A stretch of DNA of 64,000 nt from CAVTWH01 sp963738365 (GCA_963738365.1 CAVTWH010000007.1:1-64000); one strand, 5' to 3'; shown: positions 50,104 through 59,429, counted from the first letter of the stretch. Notes: generated by a model from the sequence alone, not told the origin. Numbers and translations: made by a program.

Positions 50104-50574
50104 ATGAGAACAACGATGAGGGCCGCCGGTGGGCGGCAACTGGTACGCGTGGGAGGGGTGGTCGCGGCCGCCCTGCTGCTCGTCGTCACCACGTTCGGGA
50201 TTCCCGCCCATGCCGCCACGGCATCCGCCTACCTCAGCAGGCATCCGCACATCGAAGGACCCTGCAGCGGTAGCTTCTACAAGAAGATCGGCCACTACTC
50301 GGCAAGCCCGTCTTCCTGGAATTCCGGGTGGCACGGCTCCCACGAGATCAACGACCCGGATTCCGATTTCGTCACCGAGGTCTACTACGAGAACGGCGTG
50401 AAGGCGTACGACAGGTGGGAGGCCTGCCGTAACGGGGCGCTCGGCTTGGATGACCTTCCGACGTCGTACGTCCACCGGTACCAGTACCAGGAGTTCTTGT
50501 GCGACATGGGTTCGGGCTGCATCTTCATGTACACCAGGACCACGAACTGGGCATCCGGAACGGTGTTCCACTGA
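50104..50574 (+). CDS. Small secreted protein, hypothetical
   Basis: 156 residues from the ATG at 50104. Signal peptide (MRTTMRAAGGRQLVRVGGVV, cleaved near AHAATA). The mature part has four Cys (EGPCSGSF, WEACRNG, FLCDMGSGCIF) and many aromatic residues (HYSASPSSWNSGWHGSHEI). No family is recognised; size and Cys pattern suggest a stable extracellular protein. A strong hairpin lies about 100 bp downstream. Confidence 0.65.
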   Translation: MRTTMRAAGGRQLVRVGGVVAAALLLVVTTFGIPAHAATASAYLSRHPHIEGPCSGSFYKKIGHYSASPSSWNSGWHGSHEINDPDSDFVTEVYYENGVKAYDRWEACRNGALGLDDLPTSYVHRYQYQEFLCDMGSGCIFMYTRTTNWASGTVFH

Positions 50575-50672
50575 TCGTAGGTCGTATCCCCGGCCAACGA
50601 GTCGAATAGGCATCCGACTCCGGTAGAAGCCGGACGCCGTCCCCAGAACGGGGAATTCTCCTGAGCATGCCC

Positions 50673-50716
50673 CGCTGGCCCGGCCGCCAAGGTAACCACT
50701 GGCGGCCGGGCCAGCG
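50673..50716. terminator. Strong 17-bp terminator hairpin
   Basis: CGCTGGCCCGGCCGCCA and TGGCGGCCGGGCCAGCG are exact complements around a 10-nt loop. It lies between the secreted protein gene and the 3-prime end of the AfsR-type gene and could stop transcription from both sides. Confidence 0.8.
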
Positions 50717-50916
50717 AACGTGGCGTTGCACCGGCCGGCCGTCGAACGTGGGGGAGCAGATTGGGAGCACGGACGGACGCGACAAGCTTGTCGCCCTACC
50801 ATCGCGAGGTACCGGACGGCTCGGGTGACCCGAGCGGCGGCCGGATACGGTGTCGCGCCTGGGATGCGGGCCCGGCGTAGCGCGCTCGATCACTGCCAGG
50901 ACGTGATTCGGCTCAT

Positions 50917-53900
50917 TCACAGCGTCGAACCCGCCGGCGGGCTGAGGTCATCCACAACGCGCCGGGTTGTGCCGATGGGAGCGGCGAGGACGGCCTGCGC
51001 TCGGGCCATCACCGGCTGGTCGCCGATCTCGGTAGCGATGGCCAGCGCGTCGTTCGCATGGGTGTGCGCTTCGTCGGGCTGGCCCGTGACAACGCACAAC
51101 TCAGCCAAACCGGCCAGGGCGGTGGCCATCATCCGGCGGTCGCCCAGCTCGACGGACACGTCCAACGCGGCCGCGAAGTCGGCCCGCGCGTTGTGCACGT
51201 CGCCGGCGTCGCGGCGCAGCAGCGCACGGATCTCCAGCGCCGCCCCCTGACCGAGCAGGTCCCCGATGTCGCGCACCGTCACGAGCGCCTCCTCGACACA
51301 GGCCGTCGCCTCGTCGACACGGCCCATCACGCGCAGGGTATCGGCGACCATCGCCTGTGCCTGACCGGCGAGGATATGGATGCCGGCAGCCCGGAACAGC
51401 TCGAAGGAGTGCCGGCGCAGCGCGAGTGCCTCCTCGCACCGACCGAGGAATTCGTACGCGTTGGCGAGATTGGCCTCGGCGCGCGCGGCGGCCGGCTTGT
51501 CGTCTATCTCGCTGGCCATGGCAAGGGCGCGCTCACCATATGCCACGGCCTCCGGGTACCGGCCCCATTCGTTGTGCAGCCCGGTCAGGTTCGCCAACGC
51601 GATGACGCAAGCGCCACGTTGACCCAGCTTCTCCAGGCGGCGTGCCGCACTCTCCAGGTGCGGCAGCGCCTCGTCAAAGCGGTACTGCTGCCAGTGGAAG
51701 GTACCGAGCAGGTTCATTGCCTGCGCCGTCGCCAGCTGGTCGCCCAGTTCGAGCGCGAGGTCCATCGCGCGGTGGGCGTGCTCGGCGGCGAGGTCGAAGC
51801 GACCGACGCGGCCACGGATCACCGCGAGGTGGCGTTCGCAGGTGGCCTCACCGGCGCGGTCTGCGAGGGTCCGGGTCACCCGCAGTGCGTGATTGTGGAC
51901 CTCGACCGCTGACTCGAAGTGCGCGCCGTTCTCCAGGAACCGACCGATGATCGTGGCCAGCTGCGTGGCGTGCTCCGGCCAGCCGTTGTCGGCCGCGAAG
52001 CCGATCGCCGCCACGAGGTTGGCCAGGTTTGCGGTGACCCAGCACCGCGCCCCGGCGGCGTCGGCAACCGCGGGATCGGGTCGCGCGGGCGGCGGCACTG
52101 TCGGCCGGATGGCCGACTCCGAGGGGATCAGCACGTTCATTGCCAGCGCCGCGTTGGCCCGGTAGTGGTCGAGCAGCCGGGTCAGGGCGGCGCGTCGCTC
52201 GTCGGCCGGCAGCTCCCCGGCGCGTTCGGCGGCATATGCCCTGAGCAGGTCGTGCATGTCGAGCCGAGCCGCACCGACCGGTCGGACGAGGTGGCCACGG
52301 ATGAGCGCGTCGATCAGCCGCGCGGCGTCCGCCGGCGTGTGGCCGATCAGCTCGGCGGCCGAGAGCCGGTCCAGATCGGTGCCGAAGTTCACGCCGAGCA
52401 GGCTGAACGCGACCGCCTGGGGCGGCGTCAGGCTACGGTAGGACCACGCGAAGACCGTTCGCAGGGCCGTCTGCTCGTCCCCGTCGACGTCGAGAATGTC
52501 GAGGCGGCGCCGCTCGTCGCGGAGCTCGTCGGCGAGATCGGCCACCGACAGGTGTGGGCGGGCCACCAGGTGTTCCGCCGCGATCCGCAGCGCGAGCGGT
52601 AGGCCGGAACACCAACGGACCACATCCGCGGCCGCGGAAGCCGCGCCGGGCGCCGACATCCGTTCGCCGATCAGCGCCCCGAGAAGCCGCGTCGACTCCT
52701 GCGGGTCCAACAGGTCGATGACCAGACGGTGGGCGCCGTGCCGCGCCACCAACGCCGCCAGACTGTCGCGGCTGGTCACGATCACGCAGCACGTCGCCGT
52801 GCCGGGCAGCAGGGGGCGGACCTGCTCCACGTCGGTGGCGTTGTCGAGCACCAGCAGGACGCGGCGGTGGGCGAGCAGGCTGCGGAACAGCGTGGCGCGT
52901 TCGGAGACATCCTCCGGCACTTCCGTGCGGTCGACGCCGAGCGAACGCAGGAACCCGCCCAACACCTGACCGGCCGGCAGTGGTCGATCCGGCCCGTATC
53001 CGCGCAGGTCAGTGTAGAGCTGACCGTCGGGGAAACGGGCGGTCGCCCGGTGCGCCCAGTGGACCGCCAGTGCGGTCTTGCCGACGCCCGCAGTACCGGA
53101 CACTGTGGAGATCAGGATGGCCGCGTTCGGGGAACCTGTCCGGGCTGTGAGGGCGTCCAGTTTGGCCAGCTCCGTAGCGCGGCCGGTGAACTCGACCACG
53201 TCGCCGGGCAGCTGCCGAGGCACCGCCGCGACGGTGTGCTGTGCGTTGGCGCGCCGACCCACGAGGTCGCCGCGCAGGATCGCCGCGTGCACCGCGCGTA
53301 GTTCGTCGCCCGGCTCGACGCCCAGTTTGTCGACGATGCGGCGGCGGGTGGCCGCGAACGTGCTCAGCGCCTCAGCGGCCTGGCCGGACAGGTAGAGCGC
53401 CCGCAGCAGCGCGGCCACCAACGGTTCGGCCAGCGGGTGGCGCGCGACGGCCTGCCGCAGGTGGGTCACGGCCTCGTCGTGCCTGCCGATCTCCAGTTGG
53501 AGGTTCGCCCACAGGGCGGTCGCGTCCACCCGCTCGCCGGTCAACGTCACGCGGGTCCGATCCGCCCAGTCGCCGGCGACGTCGGCCAGTGGATCCCCGC
53601 GCCACAGTTGCAGGCCGGCGCTCAGCGCTGCCGCCCGCGACCGGGGCTCCTGCTGCTCGTCGCGGGCCTGGTCGACCAGTCGACGGAAGCGGAACAGGTC
53701 TACCTGATCGCGGTCGATCTCCAGGGCGTACCCACCGGATTGTCGAACGATGGCGGCCCGCACGCCGCTGGTGGACGCCGCGGCGGCTATCACACCGCGC
53801 ACCCGGGCAAGATAGCTGTACAGAGCGTTGCGTGCCTCGGGCGGCGGGTCATCGCCCCAGATCCGTTCGATGAACGTCTCCGCGGAGACGACGGAACCCG

Positions 53901-54006
53901 CGTCGATCAGTAGGGCAGCGAGCACAGTGCGGTGTTTGGGCGGCCCGGTAGGAACCGGCTGGCCGTTGATACTGACGACCACGGGCCCGAGCAGGAGAAA
54001 TTCCAC
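50917..54006 (-). CDS. AfsR/SARP-family regulator with NB-ARC and TPR domains
   Basis: 1029 residues from GTG at 54006 with GAGGGG eight bases upstream. Order: winged-helix DNA-binding domain (VEFLLLGPVVVSINGQPVPT, SAETFIERIWGDDPPPEARN), BTAD domain (DLFRFRRLVDQARD to VEPGDELRAVHAAILRGDL), NB-ARC ATPase with P-loop VSGTAGVGKTALAVHWAHRA and LLVLDNATDVEQV, winged helix, then eight or so TPRs (HRAMDLALELGDQLATAQAM, ALAMASEIDDKPAAARAEAN). Such proteins activate secondary metabolism or development after ATP and ligand sensing. No cognate biosynthetic cluster is adjacent. Confidence 0.93.
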   Translation of the reverse strand: MEFLLLGPVVVSINGQPVPTGPPKHRTVLAALLIDAGSVVSAETFIERIWGDDPPPEARNALYSYLARVRGVIAAAASTSGVRAAIVRQSGGYALEIDRDQVDLFRFRRLVDQARDEQQEPRSRAAALSAGLQLWRGDPLADVAGDWADRTRVTLTGERVDATALWANLQLEIGRHDEAVTHLRQAVARHPLAEPLVAALLRALYLSGQAAEALSTFAATRRRIVDKLGVEPGDELRAVHAAILRGDLVGRRANAQHTVAAVPRQLPGDVVEFTGRATELAKLDALTARTGSPNAAILISTVSGTAGVGKTALAVHWAHRATARFPDGQLYTDLRGYGPDRPLPAGQVLGGFLRSLGVDRTEVPEDVSERATLFRSLLAHRRVLLVLDNATDVEQVRPLLPGTATCCVIVTSRDSLAALVARHGAHRLVIDLLDPQESTRLLGALIGERMSAPGAASAAADVVRWCSGLPLALRIAAEHLVARPHLSVADLADELRDERRRLDILDVDGDEQTALRTVFAWSYRSLTPPQAVAFSLLGVNFGTDLDRLSAAELIGHTPADAARLIDALIRGHLVRPVGAARLDMHDLLRAYAAERAGELPADERRAALTRLLDHYRANAALAMNVLIPSESAIRPTVPPPARPDPAVADAAGARCWVTANLANLVAAIGFAADNGWPEHATQLATIIGRFLENGAHFESAVEVHNHALRVTRTLADRAGEATCERHLAVIRGRVGRFDLAAEHAHRAMDLALELGDQLATAQAMNLLGTFHWQQYRFDEALPHLESAARRLEKLGQRGACVIALANLTGLHNEWGRYPEAVAYGERALAMASEIDDKPAAARAEANLANAYEFLGRCEEALALRRHSFELFRAAGIHILAGQAQAMVADTLRVMGRVDEATACVEEALVTVRDIGDLLGQGAALEIRALLRRDAGDVHNARADFAAALDVSVELGDRRMMATALAGLAELCVVTGQPDEAHTHANDALAIATEIGDQPVMARAQAVLAAPIGTTRRVVDDLSPPAGSTL

Positions 54007-54466
54007 TGTAGATCCCCTCAGTTCCCCGAACTGTCTCAGCACAAGGAATCTACAAGAGGCGATCCACACACCCGTCGGCCCGACGTTGTTCTTGCCGAAA
54101 TCTCATCCGTGCTGGTCAGGTGGCGCGCTGGTACTCGTGGAGGATGCCGCCCAGGCGGTCGTGTCTGGCGATGCGGAGGCGGGCGAGTTCATCCGCCGGA
54201 TCCTCATGAGTGCCCGCACCAGACCCCGCGCCGAACGGCATACCGTGCATCCTCCCGACCAGGCCGGTACCCGCCCACGCCGCCATCCCGGCGCCTGCCC
54301 GCTCGGCGAGTGCGTCGAGGATGTCCACGTGCGTGGCCGGCACCCGTAGGTCGAGACGCAGCGCGGCATCACCCGTTCCACTGGTTGGCCGGCACCGGGC
54401 ACGGCACTGATCGCGGGCCACGATTCATCAGGTCCCGAGGTCAACCACGAGGTCGGCCGAACCCCG
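54007..54466. other. Intergenic region with possible transposase debris
   Basis: A minus-strand frame (54421-54116) ends DELARLRIARHDRLGGILHE, followed by YQRAT, which recalls the conserved tail of integrase-core transposases. The rest of the frame is not recognisable, so it is recorded as possible debris only. Confidence 0.3.
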
Positions 54467-55198
54467 CTATTTGCCTGTGGGTAGAGGGTGCGCGGTCTCG
54501 GTCAACGAGCGCGTGCTTGACTCAAGTGCGGCGACTGCTTCCTGGCTGAATCCTTTGACGATGAGCCAGACCCCGAGCGAGAACTCGAACACAGCCACCG
54601 GGAGGGCGGACAGCCCTGCCACAGCCCCGTGTTGGTCGGTCGCGCCGAACAGGATCGCGAGGTAGCCGAGGACGAGGACGGGGCCTCCCACGATCCCGAT
54701 GATCGATAGGCGTCGCGGCACCAGGTGCGACTTGTACAGCATGTACCCGAGCAGCAGGTCGCACACCGCGGGCATGAAGCTCTGGCCGAGAAGGAAGATC
54801 CGGTCGTAGAGAGCGACGAGTGCGTGGCTGGTGGCTTGCGCTTCCGCGCCGGCGCCGTTCTGTCGCAGCGTGACGATCGACAAGAGGAAGGCGACGCCGA
54901 CGAAGATGGTTCCGGATTCCAGAATGCGGGCGGCCACGAGACCCAGTGCCATCGACTCGTTCTGTCTTTTGAGTATCGGGAACAGGATGACGGCGGTGGC
55001 GATGCCTGCGAGACCCACGATGATCTCCAGGAGGCCACCGATGATGGCCGCGGTGTCCGGCCCCGGGCCGAGGATGTAGTTCGGCTCTTTGACCGCGTTG
55101 TACAGCGCAAGTGTCGGTATCGAAACGAACGTGAGCAGGTAGGCGATGCCGGCGGCTCGCGAGATCCTTCGGTGCGGTAACGCAACGGCGGCACTCAT
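54467..55198 (-). CDS. DUF4386-family membrane protein
   Basis: 243 residues, about six membrane helices (AAGIAYLLTFVSIPTLALYN, AAIIGGLLEIIVGLAGIATA, AARILESGTIFVGVAFLLSI, LLGQSFMPAVCDLLLGYMLY). The motifs KRQNESMALGLVAARILES and YKSHLVPRRLSIIGIVGGPV are characteristic of DUF4386, a family of unknown role. Its ATG overlaps the stop of a 41-codon upstream gene (ATGA), so the two are translated together. Confidence 0.9.
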   Translation of the reverse strand: MSAAVALPHRRISRAAGIAYLLTFVSIPTLALYNAVKEPNYILGPGPDTAAIIGGLLEIIVGLAGIATAVILFPILKRQNESMALGLVAARILESGTIFVGVAFLLSIVTLRQNGAGAEAQATSHALVALYDRIFLLGQSFMPAVCDLLLGYMLYKSHLVPRRLSIIGIVGGPVLVLGYLAILFGATDQHGAVAGLSALPVAVFEFSLGVWLIVKGFSQEAVAALESSTRSLTETAHPLPTGK

Positions 55199-55320
55199 GC
55201 GGTTGCCGAGACCGCTTGATGATCGTCGACCGGTACAGCCGGCGCTGCCCGCGAAGTCATGAGCGCGTACCCCAGCCAGGCCAGAGCCCAGCGCAGGAGG
55301 TCGGCGTTGGTCATCTTCAT
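55195..55320 (-). CDS. 41-residue small protein coupled to the DUF4386 gene
   Basis: The ATG at 55320 has a near-ideal ribosome-binding site (GGAGGAG, seven bases upstream). The peptide starts MKMTNADLLRWALAWLGYAL, continues MTSRAAPAVPVDDHQ and ends AVSATA. The first half can form a short amphipathic or membrane helix. Its stop overlaps the next start by four bases. It may be a coupling leader or a small partner protein. Confidence 0.6.
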   Translation of the reverse strand: MKMTNADLLRWALAWLGYALMTSRAAPAVPVDDHQAVSATA

Positions 55321-55650
55321 CGGATTCTCCTCCACTGCGGCCGGCTCACGTTTATGGGGCGACCGCGATCGTGACCGGTCAAACGCCGTCCACTACCTGG
55401 AGTGTGCTCCGTTTCGACTAAATAGATCGCTCCGGACAGCAAGCTCGCTGGCACACTCGGCCGGCGCACACCTCCCGCGCCTTCGGCGCTTCCAACCGCG
55501 CCCGAAGATCCATTACGGAGACGTGCCAGAACGGCGCGGCCGGCCAGCCGGGGGTGAGGACCCGCCGGCAGCCCAGGCATCGGACTTCCCGTTCATTCGG
55601 GTCGGCGGCGCACTGGAACCAGCGCCGCGGCTGAATTCGCGGGCCGGCGC
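55321..55650. other. Intergenic region, no confident gene
   Basis: About 330 bp between two minus-strand genes. A frame with several Cys (EVRCLGCRRVLTPGWPAAPF near 55570) is visible but lacks a start with RBS. The promoter of the 41-residue gene should lie in the left half, around 55390-55430, where sequence is less GC-rich. Confidence 0.35.
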
Positions 55651-56178
55651 TCAGGCGCCTGGGGGGAGGTCGGGGAAATGGTGCTGGCGTTCCGCCGGGC
55701 GGGGCAGCGTGCCCTCGGCCAGGACCTGCTCGTAAATCTGGTCCAGGGCGACTCGCAGCGGCGCGAGCAGCGCGGGGTCGAGGCCGTTGAAGAACAGGCG
55801 CCGCACGAAGGCGGCGTGACGGGGCGTCGCCGCGCGTAGTTGGGCCCGACCGGCGTCGGAGAGCACCACCTCGGTGACTCGCCCGTCCTGGACCGACGGC
55901 GCCCGTACGAGCAGGCCACGGTCGCTCATGCGCAGCAGATGATGCGAGAGCCGGCTGCGTTCCCAGCCTAGCCGGGTGGCCAGCACGGACAACGCGCAGC
56001 GCTGGTCCGGGGAGTCCGCCAGGGCGTTGAGGACGTCGAAGTCCGGCAGGGACAGCGCACTGTCGGCCTGCAACTGGCGGTTCATCTCGAAGGGCAGCCG
56101 CAGCAGCAGGCGCATGTAGGCAAACCACGTCTCCTGCTGCTCACGGCTGAGCAGGGGTTCGTCGTCCGAGGAAGGCAT
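55651..56178 (-). CDS. MarR-family transcriptional regulator
   Basis: 175 residues from the ATG at 56178. LSLPDFDVLNALADSPDQRC, LSVLATRLGWERSRLSHHLL and RMSDRGLLVRAPSVQDGRVT make the MarR winged helix, with the wing in DGRVTEVVLSDAGRAQL. It is divergent from an oxidoreductase gene; the 18-bp palindrome at 56223-56240 lies between them and is the likely operator for both. Confidence 0.92.
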   Translation of the reverse strand: MPSSDDEPLLSREQQETWFAYMRLLLRLPFEMNRQLQADSALSLPDFDVLNALADSPDQRCALSVLATRLGWERSRLSHHLLRMSDRGLLVRAPSVQDGRVTEVVLSDAGRAQLRAATPRHAAFVRRLFFNGLDPALLAPLRVALDQIYEQVLAEGTLPRPAERQHHFPDLPPGA

Positions 56179-56222
56179 TCCTTCATCTTCGCCGACCGGA
56201 ATAGCTGAGGTCGCCCCACAGT

Positions 56223-56240
56223 TACGTGACATGTCACGTA
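56223..56240. promoter_or_regulatory. Perfect 18-bp palindrome, MarR operator candidate
   Basis: TACGTGACATGTCACGTA is its own reverse complement. It sits 45 bp from the marR start and 20 bp from the oxidoreductase start in the 82-bp divergent spacer, the usual position of a MarR site. Confidence 0.75.
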
Positions 56241-56260
56241 CCAGCGCGAAGGAGAATGTG

Positions 56261-57163
56261 ATGTCCCAGGCTGTTGTCCTCACCGAATTCGGGCCGCCTC
56301 CGGTTCTCCAGCTCCAGGATGTGCAGGTCGGGCCGCCGGCCCCGACGCAGATCCGCGTGGCCGTACGCATGGCCGGCGTCGGCCCGACCGATCTTGCGCT
56401 GCGCTCCGGCCACCTGCGCGCCTTCGGTGCCGCCCCGGGCAGCGTCCTGGGGTTCGAGGCCGCCGGCGTCGTGGACGCGATCGGCACCGATGTCCGCGAC
56501 GTGACGCCCGGCCAGGAGGTCGCGGTCTACCTGCCCGGCCTCGGCGGCTACGCCACCCACGTCCTCGCCAATTACTGGGTGCCCAAGCCGGCCACGGTGA
56601 GCTGGGAGGACGCCGCCGCGCTGCCTGCCTCGGGCGAGGCCGCCGCGCGCACGTTGGCCGAGCTGGGCCTGCGGGCCGGAGAGACCCTGCTGGTCCTCGG
56701 CGGCCTGGGTTCGGTCGGGACGATCGCCACGCAGCTGGCGATTGCCCGGGGCGCGCGAGTGCTGGTGGCGGTGCGTCCCACCGACTTCGCCGAGGCGGAG
56801 AAGCTCGGCGCCATCCCGGTGGCCTACGGCCACGAGCTGCTCGCGCAAGCGACCGCCGCCGCCGGCACGGTCGACGCCGTCCTGGACGCGGCCGGCAAGG
56901 GCGGTCTGCAGGTGGCGGTCACCCTGGCCGGCGGCACCGAGCGGGTCCTCACCCTCTCCGACCCGGGCGCCGCCGCCCTCGGCGTGCGGCTCTCCGGTCC
57001 CGATCCGGCCGGGATCCAGTCCGCGCTCACCGAAGCAATGGCCGCCCTCGGCGGCGGATTGACACTGCGGCCCCACCGCAGTGTTCCCCTCGCCCAGGCC
57101 GCCGACGTCCACGCCGGCCTCGAGGACGGCAGCCTGCGCGCCAAGATCCTGCTGACCGCGTGA
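56261..57163 (+). CDS. NADP-dependent quinone-oxidoreductase-like MDR enzyme
   Basis: 300 residues from the ATG at 56261 with AAGGAG nine bases upstream. Zinc-free medium-chain dehydrogenase layout: GroES-like part MSQAVVLTEFGPPPVLQLQD, RMAGVGPTDLALRSG, GSVLGFEAAGVVDAIGTDVR and VAVYLPGLGGYATHV; Rossmann part ETLLVLGGLGSVGTIATQLA and RGARVLVAVR. It reduces quinones or reactive carbonyls with NADPH. Divergent MarR gene and palindrome imply induction by its substrate. Confidence 0.92.
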   Translation: MSQAVVLTEFGPPPVLQLQDVQVGPPAPTQIRVAVRMAGVGPTDLALRSGHLRAFGAAPGSVLGFEAAGVVDAIGTDVRDVTPGQEVAVYLPGLGGYATHVLANYWVPKPATVSWEDAAALPASGEAAARTLAELGLRAGETLLVLGGLGSVGTIATQLAIARGARVLVAVRPTDFAEAEKLGAIPVAYGHELLAQATAAAGTVDAVLDAAGKGGLQVAVTLAGGTERVLTLSDPGAAALGVRLSGPDPAGIQSALTEAMAALGGGLTLRPHRSVPLAQAADVHAGLEDGSLRAKILLTA

Positions 57164-57184
57164 GCAGGGCAACGTGCGCGTCGG

Positions 57185-57748
57185 TCATTGTCCGAGAGCG
57201 CGGTAGTGCAGGTGTACGACGCCGTTTCGGAATCGGCGCTCATCGAGGAGCTCAAGGTCGGTGCGCATACCGGTCGGCAGCCCTGGCTTGCCACCGCCGA
57301 CGACCACGGGCCAGACGAACAGGTGGCACTCGTCGACCAGTCCGGCCTTGAAAGCCTGCGTCGCGAGGTTGGCACCTCCTACGGTGAGATCGCTGCTGGT
57401 CGTGGCCTTCAATTCCTGTACCGCGGCGGGGTCGAAACGGCGTTCGAGTCGGGTGTCGGCGGTTGACACCGCGGCGAGGGTGGTGGAGTACACGACTTTG
57501 CCCGCCGCCTGCCAGGCGCTCGCGAAGTCGGCCGTGCGTTCGGATTGCGCGGCCAGAGCGGCGTCGGTTTCCCACACGGCCATCGCCTCGTACAGGCGCC
57601 GCCCGTAGAGAAACGTGCCCACGGACCGCAGGAGGTCGGTGTAGAGCGCGAACAACTCGTCGTCCATTGGCAACCAGGCGAACCCGCCGCGTTCGTCCTC
57701 GATGTAGCCGTCGAGCGACAGGTTCGTCACGTAGATGAGCTTGCCCAT
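57185..57748 (-). CDS. RibD C-terminal/DHFR-family reductase
   Basis: 187 residues from the ATG at 57748. MGKLIYVTNLSLDGYIEDER, VGTFLYGRRLYEAM, KVVYSTTLAAV, TTSSDLTVGGANLATQAFKA and HLFVWPVVVGGGKPGLP are the conserved blocks of the dihydrofolate-reductase-like RibD_C family, NADPH enzymes of mostly unknown substrate. It is convergent with the MDR oxidoreductase. A decayed inverted copy of its C-terminus is at 3479-3643. Confidence 0.9.
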   Translation of the reverse strand: MGKLIYVTNLSLDGYIEDERGGFAWLPMDDELFALYTDLLRSVGTFLYGRRLYEAMAVWETDAALAAQSERTADFASAWQAAGKVVYSTTLAAVSTADTRLERRFDPAAVQELKATTSSDLTVGGANLATQAFKAGLVDECHLFVWPVVVGGGKPGLPTGMRTDLELLDERRFRNGVVHLHYRALGQ

Positions 57749-57982
57749 GCCGTTACCTCTCGATGGTCGATCCAACCAGATCAAGTATCTGGCCGTCGCA
57801 CGACTCCCTTGCCCCGGGGAGGCAGAACCGACTGTCCTCACCTGTTCTACGACCGACCTGCGGCAGATCCGACACCGTGCCCGGAAACGTCCTCAGACTC
57901 CCGCCTGTACCGCTCGGAAACTGGGGGGCTGGGCAGGTCAGGCGGAGCGACACGCCGGCCCGGCTAGGGGCGAACAGAGCAG

Positions 57983-58213
57983 GTGCGCCAAGAGGCGGCT
58001 GCTCTGTTCGCGGCCGGGGTACCCGCGGTCGAGGCCGCCCGGTGGAGGTGTCGCCCAGGTCGGCGTACACCTGGCGACGCGCCTGGGCGGCCAGCGATGT
58101 GAAGGCCTTGGTGTCCAAGGGATCTGCTGGGGCGCCGCCGAAGCTGACCGAGCAGCAGATGCTCCGTTTGCAGGAGCGCCTTGAGGCTGGGCCGACGGCG
58201 TCAGGCGATGTCC
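57983..58213 (+). pseudogene. N-terminal remnant of an IS630-type transposase
   Basis: VRQEAAALFAAGVPAVEAAR is encoded from 57983; after a frameshift near 58040 the match goes on with VEVSPRSAYTWRRAWAASDV, KALVSKGSAGAPPKLTEQQM and LRLQERLEAGPTA. This is the winged-helix front end typical of IS630 transposases. The DDE part is missing. The rest of the 57749-58319 gap shows no gene. Confidence 0.75.
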
Positions 58214-58319
58214 CAGCACGTCGTCACGAGGGAATACCGTGAGGCTGATCGGCTGCTCGGGAGGCGCGGAAGATGTGCGAGGCGACGTCCGCCTCCGTCG
58301 TTCCGGATGAGGGTGCGGT

Positions 58320-59162
58320 TCAGGTGGTGAGCCACTCTTCGCGGTGCATTCCGGTGGCGAGCGCGTGCTCGAATGCGCGATGTTTGGCGGCCAGCGCCTC
58401 ACTGAGGTACACCTCGACGTCGCGACCGAACGGAGCGTGCAGGGGCGGTTGGTCCATGTCGACCAGCTTGCGAACCAGTAGTGCGAACAGCTGCGGCGAC
58501 GAGCTGAGGTCGTACTCGGCGACGTTGCGGATGGCGGTGAGCATGCCCTCCTCGGCTGGCGCGTAGTCCGCGATGCGGGTTGCCGGTTCGGCGAGCGATT
58601 TGCCGTAGTCGGTGGTGAACGCGCCGAGCTGGAGAATGGTCGTCTTGATCCCGAGGTGGGTGGTGTCATTTGCCAGCGATGCGCCCAGCCCTTCAAGTGC
58701 AAACTTGCTGGCCGTGTAGGCGGACAGGCCGGGTAGGGGCATCGAGCCGGATAGCGAGGACACCAGGATGGCGTGACCGCTGCGCCGTTCGCGCCACTGT
58801 GGGAGCACCATGCGCAGCAGTCGCCATGCGCCGAGCAGGTTGGTCTCCAGTTGGTCGCGGATCTGCTGGTCGGACACCTCCTCGACGGAACCGAACTGGC
58901 CGTACCCGGCGTTGTTGACCAGGACGTCGACACCGCCGAAGCGGTGCGTGGCGAGGTCGACGGCGGCCTGGCACTGTTGGTCGTCGCGTACGTCGAGCGG
59001 GGCGGTCAGGATGTGGTCGGAGTTTGCCTCGGCCAGGTCGTGAAGGGTGCGCGGGTTTCGTGCGGTGACGAGCGCCAGTTCCCCGGTGCGGGCGAGATTT
59101 TCGGCGAGGGCCCGGCCGAGCCCAGTGGAACAGCCGGTCACCAGCCAGCGTCGCTGAGTCAT
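58320..59162 (-). CDS. Short-chain dehydrogenase/reductase
   Basis: 280 residues from the ATG at 59162. Classical SDR motifs: WLVTGCSTGLGRALAENLAR (T-G-x-x-x-G-x-G), LDVRDD, VLVNNAGYGQFGSVEE (N-N-A-G), the catalytic Ser in AILVSSLSGSMP and the Tyr/Lys in LSAYTASKFALEGLGASLA. The C-terminal third (LQLGAFTTDYGKSLAEPATR) fits the group of SDRs with extended tails. Substrate unknown; no coupled gene. Confidence 0.92.
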   Translation of the reverse strand: MTQRRWLVTGCSTGLGRALAENLARTGELALVTARNPRTLHDLAEANSDHILTAPLDVRDDQQCQAAVDLATHRFGGVDVLVNNAGYGQFGSVEEVSDQQIRDQLETNLLGAWRLLRMVLPQWRERRSGHAILVSSLSGSMPLPGLSAYTASKFALEGLGASLANDTTHLGIKTTILQLGAFTTDYGKSLAEPATRIADYAPAEEGMLTAIRNVAEYDLSSSPQLFALLVRKLVDMDQPPLHAPFGRDVEVYLSEALAAKHRAFEHALATGMHREEWLTT

Positions 59163-59429
59163 AGCGACAGCCTGCGGAGGACGGCCGGCCATTTCAAGCA
59201 TTGAAATGTTTTGTATGCCCTGGTTGGCGCCGGATCGCTCGGTGCATCTGTCAAATCTCCGCCGAATGGCAGTCCTCCGCCGCAGGTGCGGTCGAACTGT
59301 GCGGCGTGGGGTTGTGGGCGCCTGTCGGGCAGGAATTTCGACAACCGGCCGTTTGATCCCTCCGGCTTCGGTGGAGGTGGGTGCGGCGGGTTCGACTCGG
59401 GCGGCCGACACGGCCACGGCGCCGCAGTG

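Noticed and set aside
49728..54421. N-terminal (49.8 kb) and C-terminal (54.2 kb) transposase-like fragments as one element split by an insertion
   Set aside because: Both are on the minus strand but in the wrong order for a simple split gene.
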